Source of the DNA: Nocardioides sp. | Lineage (GTDB): Bacteria; Actinomycetota; Actinomycetes; Propionibacteriales; Nocardioidaceae | NCBI GenBank assembly: GCA_021166815.1 | Contig: JAJPEO010000135.1 | Span: forward strand, 1-5,325 | Reading direction: 5' to 3' | DNA: 5,325 nt | Part shown: positions 1 to 5,236 of the stretch, piece after piece | How positions within the stretch are numbered: position 1 is the first letter of the stretch | Layout of the letters: every line of letters begins with the position of its first letter | Notes under the pieces: model-generated | Told to the model about the DNA's origin: nothing | The model's database searches: none | What the model saw: only the letters and a program-made list of their open reading frames with translations | Program-made: the position numbers and the translations under genes

Positions 1-3
1 GGA

Positions 4-17
4 CAAGGGGTTCTCCT
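4..17 (-). promoter_or_regulatory. Ribosome binding site with possible TTG start of the next operon gene
   Basis: On the minus strand, AGGAGA (17 to 12) is followed after five bases by TTG (6 to 4) and then TCC at the window edge. This is a near-ideal Shine-Dalgarno sequence and spacing, so another gene probably follows the glycosyltransferase pair in the same operon. Only two codons would lie inside the window, so nothing can be said about the product. The true start could also be an ATG or GTG just beyond the edge, but the spacing would then be long. The rest of 1-40 shows no hairpin or promoter that I can recognise. Confidence 0.4.
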
Positions 18-40
18 GTGGGTGAGAGGCGCCGACGAGT

Positions 41-946
41 CTAGCGAGGGGGTGCGGCCGAACTGGTCAGGCGGCGCATGCCCCACGCGGAGACCATGGC
101 GCGGATCACGTTGCGCGCCTCGGCCACACCGCCGCGCAGGGGGCTGAGGAGCACCACCGCCACGGTGATGACCAAGGGCTTGAGCCGGACGAGCACGTTC
201 TCCCCGTGGCGCAGGTGCACCACGAAGAGGTTGCGGTACATGTAGAAGCCCTTCCAGCCCGACAGGTCGTGCTGCTGGTTGAAGTCGAGCTGGCGCACGA
301 GCACCGCGTCGCGCACCGCCCAGATGCGCCGCCCGGCCCGGCGGGCGCGCACGGCGTACTCGGCGTCGTCGTAGAAGATGAAGAACTCCGGGTCGGGGAA
401 GCCGATCTCGGCCACGACCTCGCGGCGCACCATGAACCCCTCGAAGGCGACGTTCTGCACCTCCACGAGCGGCGGCATGGAGGCCCGGTCGGCGAAGACG
501 CTGTCGACCGCGGCCCGCTTGGGGCGGATCGCGAGCGGGTTGTGCAGGTCGAAGTCGATGGCCGCCTTCTCCATGAGCACCCCGGCGAGGTCCTCGCGCA
601 CGCTGGTCAGGCAGTCCTCGTCGACCGCTATCAGCGCCTCGAGGCAGCCCGGCGCCGGGACCACGTCGTCGTCCATCAGCCAGATCCGGTCGAAGCCGGC
701 GTCGTACGCCGTCACCATGCCGCGGTGGAACCCTCCGGCTCCGCCGATGTTGGCGGGGCTGGTGACCACCTGCAGCGGGAGGTCGCGGGGCGCGGCCAGC
801 ACCTCGGCGGTGTGGTCGGTGCTGGCGTTGTCGACCACGATCACGGCGTCGGGGGCCCGGGTCTGGGCAGCCAGGCCGTCGAGGGTGCGGCCCAGCAGGT
901 CGGCGCGGTTGTAGGTCACCACGACCACCGCCACGGTCTCGGTCAT
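41..946 (-). CDS. Family 2 glycosyltransferase, GlfT-like, second of a tandem pair
   Basis: Predicted 301-residue GT-A fold glycosyltransferase that transfers a sugar from a nucleotide donor to a growing envelope glycan at the cytoplasmic face of the membrane. Visible features are the N-terminal nucleotide-binding strand and loop (VVVVTYNRADLL, about 7-18), VVDNAS at 37-42, GGAGGFHRG at 68-76, and the metal and donor-binding motif WLMDDD at 89-94. The acceptor-side acidic motif YDDAEY lies at 192-197, and GWKGFYMYRN at 230-239. These resemble the galactofuranosyltransferases GlfT1 and GlfT2. A hydrophobic stretch at 256-270 may anchor it to the membrane. The position where GlfT2 carries its metal-binding histidine, after the DDAEY block, reads VRQ here (R218). 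The ATG at 946 is chosen because of a strong ribosome binding site and the ATGA overlap with the upstream gene; the open frame beyond it is Arg/Pro-rich noise. Donor and acceptor are not known. Rhamnosyltransferase activity is an alternative. Confidence 0.9.
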   Translation of the reverse strand: MTETVAVVVVTYNRADLLGRTLDGLAAQTRAPDAVIVVDNASTDHTAEVLAAPRDLPLQVVTSPANIGGAGGFHRGMVTAYDAGFDRIWLMDDDVVPAPGCLEALIAVDEDCLTSVREDLAGVLMEKAAIDFDLHNPLAIRPKRAAVDSVFADRASMPPLVEVQNVAFEGFMVRREVVAEIGFPDPEFFIFYDDAEYAVRARRAGRRIWAVRDAVLVRQLDFNQQHDLSGWKGFYMYRNLFVVHLRHGENVLVRLKPLVITVAVVLLSPLRGGVAEARNVIRAMVSAWGMRRLTSSAAPPR

Positions 947-1869
947 GCCAGGAACCTCCGGTGGCCCTCGAAGTCGCCGCGCAGCCCCGCGCGCATCGCG
1001 CGCGCGCTCAGGCGCAGGCGCGCCAGGCTGGGCTGGGTGAAGGTGTAGAACCACACGGTCTTGAGCACGAAGGCCAGCGCGTGCACGGGGCTGCGGTAGT
1101 CGCGCAGGTTGACCAGGTTGTTGCGCGCCATGCAGTAGTGCTTGAGGTCGCTGGGGCTGTGGTTGTAGGTGGTGCGGCCGAAGGCCATGGGCGTGCCGAG
1201 GTCCCCGACGCTCGGGTGGCGCACGGTGGCGTCCACGATCGTGGCGATCCGCGCCCCGGCCTCCTCCGCCCGCAGTCGGTACTCGTGGTCGTCGCCCCAG
1301 ATGAAGAACTCCGAGCGGGGCAGGCCGATGCGCTCGACGAGGTCGCGGGTGACGAGCACGCCGTTGAAGGGGATCACGATGTCGTCGATGCGCCCGGCCC
1401 GTGCCGCCGCCCGGACGTCGGCCAGGCGGTGGACCACCCGGGTGCGCCCGGGCAGGCGGATCGGGAAGACGAGCCGGTCGGCATCGTCCTCGTCGACGAC
1501 GAGCGGGCCCCAGAAGTCGAGGTCGTGGTGCTGCAGGAGCAGGTCGAGGCAGTCGGTGTCGGGCAGTCCGTCGTCGTCCATCAGCCACACCAGGTCGGCG
1601 CCACGCTCGACCGCCCAGGCCAGGCCGTCGTGGAACCCGCCGGCGCCGCCGCTGTTGGTCTCGAGCGTGCGGGCCGCCAGCGGCGTCGCGCCCGTCGCCG
1701 GGCGGGCGGCCAGCCACGCGCCGGTGCCGTCGGTGGACGCGTTGTCGACGACGAGCACCTCGGCCAGGCCCGCGATCTCGCCGAGCCGCGTGACCAGGCG
1801 CTGGAGCAGCGGCAGTCGGTTGTGGGTGACCACGACCGCGACGACGCGGGGCTGGTCCGATGGGGTCAC
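943..1869 (-). CDS. Family 2 glycosyltransferase, GlfT1-like, first of a tandem pair
   Basis: Predicted 308-residue GT-A fold glycosyltransferase. It has the N-terminal VVVTHNRLPLL strand (12-22), VVDNASTDGTG (40-50), NSGGAGGFHDGL (72-83), the DxD-type motif VWLMDDDG (94-101), and a long middle block with WGPLVVDEDDADRLVFPIR (120-138) and PFNGVLV (167-173). The acidic catalytic motif WGDDHEYRLR is at 191-200, followed by VRHPS with H218 at the expected metal-ligand position. The order and wording of these blocks recall mycobacterial GlfT1, which adds the first galactofuranose residues to the decaprenyl-linked linker of arabinogalactan; that comparison is from memory of the family. The role here is inferred as early chain or linker synthesis on a polyprenyl carrier. 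The start is the GTG at 1869: the N-terminus begins right at the fold, and a TAGGGT hexamer sits six bases upstream. The gene ends in a 4-bp overlap with the next glycosyltransferase. It lies 48 bp after an LCP gene, which fits a shared polymer pathway. The exact sugar is undetermined. Confidence 0.92.
   Translation of the reverse strand: MTPSDQPRVVAVVVTHNRLPLLQRLVTRLGEIAGLAEVLVVDNASTDGTGAWLAARPATGATPLAARTLETNSGGAGGFHDGLAWAVERGADLVWLMDDDGLPDTDCLDLLLQHHDLDFWGPLVVDEDDADRLVFPIRLPGRTRVVHRLADVRAAARAGRIDDIVIPFNGVLVTRDLVERIGLPRSEFFIWGDDHEYRLRAEEAGARIATIVDATVRHPSVGDLGTPMAFGRTTYNHSPSDLKHYCMARNNLVNLRDYRSPVHALAFVLKTVWFYTFTQPSLARLRLSARAMRAGLRGDFEGHRRFLA
954..959 (-). promoter_or_regulatory. Strong ribosome binding site fixing the start of the second glycosyltransferase
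   Basis: GGAGGT on the minus strand lies seven bases before the ATG at 946, inside the last codons of the upstream glycosyltransferase. With the ATGA overlap it supports translational coupling. It also rules out the much longer open frame that continues upstream. Confidence 0.8.
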
Positions 1870-1914
1870 GGCGCCACCCTAGACGGCTCCGGCACGCGTG
1901 CCGCGGGCGCCGTC
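1865..1914 (-). repeat. Nested, mutually exclusive inverted repeats over a glycosyltransferase start
   Basis: The 48-bp gap between the LCP stop and the glycosyltransferase GTG is dominated by symmetry. A perfect 14-bp palindrome (CGGCACGCGTGCCG) lies at 1890-1903. It is flanked by the arms GACGGC (1882-1887) and GCCGTC (1909-1914). The right-hand region (GGCGCCGT, 1906-1913) is also an exact inverted repeat of 1868-1875, which includes two bases of the GTG start codon. Extending these arms to 11 bp costs one mismatch. In RNA the right arm can therefore pair with either of two partners. There is no T-tract, so a classical terminator is unlikely. GC-rich sequence makes short inverted repeats common, so function is uncertain. 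Confidence 0.4.
1876..1881 (-). promoter_or_regulatory. Candidate leaderless -10 hexamer for the glycosyltransferase pair
   Basis: TAGGGT on the minus strand matches the actinobacterial TANNNT -10 form and ends six bases before the GTG at 1869. That spacing would put the transcript start at or near the start codon. No convincing -35 is visible. The same bases (AGGGTGG) could serve as a moderate Shine-Dalgarno sequence for read-through mRNA from the LCP gene, so the two roles cannot be separated here. Confidence 0.45.
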
Positions 1915-1917
1915 ACT

Positions 1918-3399
1918 TCAGCAGACCGCCCCGAGGTCCTCGGACTGGTTGGCGGCGTAGCCCTCCGACAGCGAGCCGATCGACCCGCCGGTGACCGACG
2001 GTGCGGGCGCCGGGGTCGAGCCCGGCGTGGGGGCGTCGGTCGAGGTCGCCGGCGCCGGACGCGGCTTGGCCTTGGGCCCCTTGCCCTCGGCCCGGGCGAT
2101 CGCCTCGGCGACCTTGCGGTGCACGAGGTCGATGTCGGGGTCGGCGGTGTTGATCATGGGCGGCACGAGCGACAGGGTCGCGATCCTCTGCGACTTCGCC
2201 TTCAGCGCGAGCGAGGCGAAGCGGTCCAGCTCGCCGCGGGGCAGGTCGGTGGACAGCATCGCCGAGCTGGCCCGGGCGATCTTCTGCACGTTGCGTACGG
2301 CGTCCTGCGGGCTGACCTGCTGCAGCATGGCGTTCATGACGCACTTCTGGCGGGCCATGCGCGAGTAGTCGTCGGACCCCTCGCGGGCGCGGGCGAACCA
2401 CAGCGTGTCGTGGCCGTTGAGGGTGCGCTGGCCCGGCTTGATGTAGTGGAAGCCCTTCTCGTGCGGCAGCCCGACCGGGATCGGCTGGCGCACGGTGAGC
2501 TCGACTCCCCCGAAGGCGTCGACGAGGTCCTTGAACCCCTGCAGGTTGACCATCGCCCAGTAGTTGATCTTCAGGCCGGTGATGCCCTCGACGCCCATGA
2601 TGGTGGCGTCGACGCCGGGGTGCTTCGACCCTTTGAAGAGGTCGGGGTGGTCCAGGGCCCAGGTCGCCAGGCCGTTGAGGTACTGGCCCTCGGCGTCGAA
2701 GCCGTCGGGGAACCGCTCGTCGAGGACCGAGCCCTCGGCGAACGGGAAGTTCTGCATGTTGCGCGGCAGGGAGACCAGGACCGTCTTGCCGGTCTCGGCG
2801 TCGATGGAGGCGACGGTCATGGAGTCCGGTCGCAGGCCCCAGCGCCCGGCCCCGGAGTCACCACCGAGGAGCAGCACGTTGAACCGGCCGTCGTGCGCGC
2901 CGGAGGCGGCGCCGTCGTCGAAGGAGAGGACGAACCCGCGGTACGCCCCGACCACGTGCGCGCCGAAGAGCAGCATGCCCGCCACGCAGAAGCACAGGAA
3001 GCCGTTGACCCCCCCGACGGCCAGGCGGTGCTGGCGCTGCAGCGACTTGGGCTGGCCCAGGCGCCACGCGTCGACGAACAGGTACGCCCATCCGACGGCG
3101 AGGCCCATGAGGGACAGCCGCGCGACCTGCAGCAGCGTGGCGTTGGTGCCGGCCCAGAGCGCCAGGCCCTGCCACACCGACGCGAGCAGGAGGCCCACGA
3201 TCGCCAGGGCGAGAAGAGCGCCCCACAGGCGCAGCGCGAAGCGTCCCACCCGCCGGTTGCCGAAGGTCAGCTGGGCCGAGCCCGGCAGGACCAGGGTCAT
3301 CACCATCAGCATCACGGCGCGGCGGAAACGAACGCGCTGGGCGCGGTCCAGCGTGCTGAAGCGCGGCTGGTGTGACCCGGGGACGCTGGCGGGCGGCAT
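1918..3399 (-). CDS. LCP (LytR-CpsA-Psr) family glycopolymer transferase with a multi-span N-terminus
   Basis: Predicted 493-residue membrane enzyme that would transfer undecaprenyl-pyrophosphate-linked glycopolymers to peptidoglycan outside the membrane. The N-terminus has a short hydrophobic LPGSAQLTFG element (about 38-47), then likely membrane spans near 54-76, 93-110 and 130-152. With a cytoplasmic N-terminus, three spans place the LCP domain (about 173-415) outside, as required. Motifs seen are NVLLLGGDSG (174-183), GLRPDSM (188-194), SLPRN (210-214), INYWAMVNLQGFKDLVDAFGG (278-298) and LWFARAR (333-339), followed by DDYSRMARQKC (343-353). The usual SIPRD motif reads SLPRN, so Asp is replaced by Asn214. 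A Pro/Thr/Ala-rich linker (about 443-468) leads to a C-terminal Cys493 that could pair with Cys353. The ATG at 3399 has AGAGGT five bases upstream. The gene sits in line with two glycosyltransferases downstream, so it may attach the polymer they help make. The family call is firm; the polymer is unknown. Confidence 0.93.
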   Translation of the reverse strand: MPPASVPGSHQPRFSTLDRAQRVRFRRAVMLMVMTLVLPGSAQLTFGNRRVGRFALRLWGALLALAIVGLLLASVWQGLALWAGTNATLLQVARLSLMGLAVGWAYLFVDAWRLGQPKSLQRQHRLAVGGVNGFLCFCVAGMLLFGAHVVGAYRGFVLSFDDGAASGAHDGRFNVLLLGGDSGAGRWGLRPDSMTVASIDAETGKTVLVSLPRNMQNFPFAEGSVLDERFPDGFDAEGQYLNGLATWALDHPDLFKGSKHPGVDATIMGVEGITGLKINYWAMVNLQGFKDLVDAFGGVELTVRQPIPVGLPHEKGFHYIKPGQRTLNGHDTLWFARAREGSDDYSRMARQKCVMNAMLQQVSPQDAVRNVQKIARASSAMLSTDLPRGELDRFASLALKAKSQRIATLSLVPPMINTADPDIDLVHRKVAEAIARAEGKGPKAKPRPAPATSTDAPTPGSTPAPAPSVTGGSIGSLSEGYAANQSEDLGAVC

Positions 3400-3404
3400 C
3401 GTCT

Positions 3405-3410
3405 ACCTCT
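3405..3410 (-). promoter_or_regulatory. Ribosome binding site of the multi-span LCP gene
   Basis: AGAGGT on the minus strand, five bases before the ATG at 3399, supports this start. It also implies that the gene is read from an mRNA with a 5' leader, unlike the thioesterase gene upstream. Confidence 0.65.
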
Positions 3411-3436
3411 CTTGCTGGGGGAAGTCAGCCCGCCCA

Positions 3437-3463
3437 GTATCACCAGTCACACCCGTCACACCG
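3437..3463 (-). repeat. Direct repeats of 9-bp period upstream of the LCP gene; possible response-regulator site
   Basis: The plus strand reads GTATCACCA, GTCACACCC, GTCACACCG as three consecutive 9-mers. The last two share eight identical bases (GTCACACC) and the first is degenerate (6 of 9 against the second). The array is 38-64 bp upstream of the LCP start codon, within the 84-bp gap after the thioesterase gene. It overlaps a weak minus-strand -10 candidate, GATACT (3441 to 3436), for which no good -35 is seen. As I recall it, mycobacterial MtrA binds direct repeats of a 9-mer close to GTCACAGCG, which these resemble. MtrA controls cell-wall and division genes, so the location makes sense, but the assignment is inference. 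Confidence 0.45.
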
Positions 3464-3483
3464 ACTGCGACGCGCCGACGACC

Positions 3484-3990
3484 TCAGTCGTTGCGTCCCT
3501 GCTCGATCTCCTGCTTGCGGGCCAGCCGGTGCGCCCGACGGATCCGGGCCTCCCGCTCGCGCCGCACGTCCTCGGGACCGTCGGTCACCAGCGGGGGGAT
3601 GCGACGGGGACGCTCGTGCTCGTCGATCGCCACGAAGACGAAGTAGGCCGACGCCACGTGGACCGGCTCGTCGGAGGCGTTGCCCCAGGGCTGGGCCTCC
3701 ACGCGCACGCCGATCTCCATCGACGTCGTGCCGACCCAGTTGACCTGGCCGTAGGTCTTGATGATGTCGCCGACGTGCACCGGCGCGAGGAAGTTCATCT
3801 CGTCCACGACGGCGGTGACCGCGGGTCCGTCGCTGTGCCGGTGGGCCACGGCCCCGGCCGTGGAGTCGGCGAGCTTCATGACCTCGCCGCCGTGCACGTT
3901 GCCGAGCAGGTTGGCCAGGCTGGCCTGGGCCATGATTCCGAGGCTCACCCGGCTGTACGCGGGCGTGCGTGGCGTGGGCTCGTCGGTCAT
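3484..3990 (-). CDS. Hotdog-fold acyl-CoA thioesterase (BACH/YciA type)
   Basis: Predicted 168-residue cytoplasmic acyl-CoA hydrolase that splits acyl-CoA into free CoA and fatty acid. The single hotdog domain spans about residues 10-125. The active-site helix carries NVHGGEVMKLAD (31-42), the N-x-x-GG-x6-D form in which Asn31 and Asp42 are the likely catalytic residues. DEMNFLAPVHVGDII (63-77) is the usual strand following it, and ASAYFVFVAID (113-123) is a core strand. The C-terminal tail (141-168) is highly charged, rich in Arg and Glu, and probably helical. The ATG at 3990 is preferred over in-frame starts at 4032 and 4017: the fold begins soon after it, and the longer forms would overlap the divergent gene and add a sequence with no family resemblance. 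A TACCGT hexamer lies seven bases upstream. The gene is in line with the downstream LCP gene, but 84 bp with separate signals suggests separate control. Natural chain-length preference cannot be read from the sequence. Confidence 0.9.
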   Translation of the reverse strand: MTDEPTPRTPAYSRVSLGIMAQASLANLLGNVHGGEVMKLADSTAGAVAHRHSDGPAVTAVVDEMNFLAPVHVGDIIKTYGQVNWVGTTSMEIGVRVEAQPWGNASDEPVHVASAYFVFVAIDEHERPRRIPPLVTDGPEDVRREREARIRRAHRLARKQEIEQGRND

Positions 3991-3997
3991 GGGTCGC

Positions 3998-4003
3998 ACG
4001 GTA
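3998..4003 (-). promoter_or_regulatory. Candidate leaderless -10 hexamer for the thioesterase gene
   Basis: TACCGT on the minus strand matches TANNNT and ends seven bases before the ATG at 3990. No Shine-Dalgarno sequence is visible before that ATG, which favours a leaderless transcript. A -35 match is not evident; a TTGCGA at 4032 to 4027 is too far away at 23 bp. The hexamer shares two base pairs with the divergent -10 on the other strand. Confidence 0.5.
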
Positions 4004-4007
4004 GCGT
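4002..4007 (+). promoter_or_regulatory. Candidate leaderless -10 hexamer for the single-span LCP gene
   Basis: TAGCGT matches TANNNT and ends eight bases before the ATG at 4016. The stretch between is C/G only and offers at best a poorly placed GGGGG. Together with the overlapping minus-strand hexamer it forms a divergent promoter packed into the 25-bp gap, so -35 contacts for each gene would fall inside the opposite coding sequence. Confidence 0.5.
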
Positions 4008-4015
4008 CCGGGGGC

Positions 4016-5227
4016 ATGGCAGATCGTCGCAAGGGGTCCGGACCGCCCGAGGAGGGCTCTCCCGAGTACGAGTGGCTCTACGGCAGCAAGGGTGCGGCCC
4101 CGGCCGACGACGCGACGCGTGTCGTGCCCGCCCAGGACCAGGACCGGCCCGACGAGACGCGGGTGATGCCCGCAGCGAGGCGCGAGTCCCGCCAGTCGGG
4201 CTCCGGCGGCCGACCCCCCGGCGGCCCCACCCGTACGGCTTCAACCGCTCCCCCGCCGCGGCCCGCACCCCGCTCCCGGCGCCGGTGGCTGCGCCTCGGA
4301 CCGGTCAAGCTCCTGCTCCTGCTGTGGCTGGTCTTCATGGTCGCGGTGCCCTTCTGGGCGTGGTCGAAGGTGACCAAGGTCGACGCCGCCCCCGACGGCA
4401 AGCGCCCCGACGACCAGCCCGGCACGACCTACCTCCTGGTCGGCAGCGACTCGCGCGACGACCTCACGCCCGAGGAGCGCAAGGAGCTCGGCACGGGCGG
4501 CCCGGTCGGCCAGCGCACCGACACGATCATGCTGCTGCACACCGGCTCGGGCCCCAACCTGCTCATGTCCATCCCGCGTGACTCCCTCGTCGAGGTGCCC
4601 GGCCACGGGCGCACCAAGATCAACGCCGCGTTCGCCTACGGCGGGGCTCCCCTGCTGGTGCGCACGATCGAGCAGAACACCGGCATCCGCATCGACGACT
4701 ACGTCCAGATCGGCTTCGGCGGGTTCGTCGGCATGGTCGACGCCGTGGGCGGGGTGGAGATCTGCCCCAAGCAGGCGATGAACGACCCGCAGGCCAAGCT
4801 CAAGATCAAGGCGGGCTGCCAGGAGGTCGACGGCAAGACCGCCCTCGGGTACGCCCGCTCCCGCAAGCTCTCCAACCTCGGCGACATCGACCGCGCCAAG
4901 AACCAGCGCGAGGTCGTCTCGGCCGTGGGCGACAAGGCCCTGTCGCCGTGGACGTTCCTCAACCCGGTGCGCTACTACGGCCTCAGCACCGCCGCCGCGA
5001 AGTCGTTCGTGGTCGGCGAGGACACCGGCCCGATCGCGCTGGCGAAGTTCGCCTTCGCGATGACCCGCGTCAACGGCACCGACGGGCTGACCTGCGGAGT
5101 GCCGATCAGCGACCTCGCGGTGACGTGGGACAGCGAGCGCGCGCCGCGCCTGTTCAAGCACATCGCCGAGGACGACACCGACGGCATCCCCGACCAGCTG
5201 TGCACGCCGACGGGGATGCCGAAGTAG
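4016..5227 (+). CDS. LCP (LytR-CpsA-Psr) family glycopolymer transferase, single-span
   Basis: Predicted 403-residue enzyme that would ligate lipid-linked envelope polymers to peptidoglycan. A cytoplasmic, disordered, charged N-terminus (1-94) contains EYEWLYG (18-24) and two similar segments, DATRVVPA (32-39) and DETRVMPA (46-53). A single membrane span follows at about 97-117, and the LCP domain (about 137-345) is outside. Motifs are YLLVGSDSRDD (139-149), GQRTDTIML (165-173), SIPRD (185-189), GFVGMVDAVGGVEIC (236-250), GYARSRK (278-284) and GDIDRAKNQREVV (289-301). The usual RQ of the last motif reads NQ. Cys250/Cys268 and Cys360/Cys396 are plausible disulfide pairs on the outer face. The ATG at 4016 is used because the protein N-terminus is sensible there and a TAGCGT hexamer is correctly spaced; the open frame to 3758 runs antisense through the thioesterase. 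It is divergent from the thioesterase and convergent with an unidentified gene. The polymer it handles is unknown, and the two LCP proteins may be partly redundant. Confidence 0.95.
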   Translation: MADRRKGSGPPEEGSPEYEWLYGSKGAAPADDATRVVPAQDQDRPDETRVMPAARRESRQSGSGGRPPGGPTRTASTAPPPRPAPRSRRRWLRLGPVKLLLLLWLVFMVAVPFWAWSKVTKVDAAPDGKRPDDQPGTTYLLVGSDSRDDLTPEERKELGTGGPVGQRTDTIMLLHTGSGPNLLMSIPRDSLVEVPGHGRTKINAAFAYGGAPLLVRTIEQNTGIRIDDYVQIGFGGFVGMVDAVGGVEICPKQAMNDPQAKLKIKAGCQEVDGKTALGYARSRKLSNLGDIDRAKNQREVVSAVGDKALSPWTFLNPVRYYGLSTAAAKSFVVGEDTGPIALAKFAFAMTRVNGTDGLTCGVPISDLAVTWDSERAPRLFKHIAEDDTDGIPDQLCTPTGMPK

Positions 5228-5236
5228 CCGGCCCGG

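Noticed and set aside
947..1717. N-terminal extension of the second glycosyltransferase frame beyond the ATG at 946
   Set aside because: The extra residues are Arg/Pro/Gly-rich low-complexity noise overlapping the first glycosyltransferase in another frame. The strong ribosome binding site and ATGA overlap fix the start at 946.
961..3375. An 804-codon plus-strand open frame antisense to the first glycosyltransferase and the multi-span LCP gene
   Set aside because: It mirrors the codon pattern of the real minus-strand genes in GC-rich DNA. The product is rich in Val, Gly, His and Asp with no fold motifs, and both genes beneath it have clear family motifs.
3462..3490. Inverted repeat CGACTG/CAGTCG around the thioesterase stop codon as a terminator
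   Set aside because: Only a 6-bp stem with a 17-base loop, overlapping the stop codon and with no T-tract. It is too weak to call in GC-rich sequence.
3758..4015. Upstream extension of the single-span LCP frame
   Set aside because: It would run antisense through the thioesterase gene and adds a sequence without family resemblance. The start at 4016 gives a normal LCP N-terminus.
3991..4032. Earlier in-frame ATG starts (4032 and 4017) for the thioesterase
   Set aside because: They would overlap the start of the divergent LCP gene and add residues unlike the family, and they lack a good ribosome binding site.
4241..5161. A 306-codon minus-strand open frame opposite the single-span LCP gene
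   Set aside because: It is a shadow frame dominated by Ala, Val, Gly and His, with no motifs, lying entirely over a confidently identified gene.
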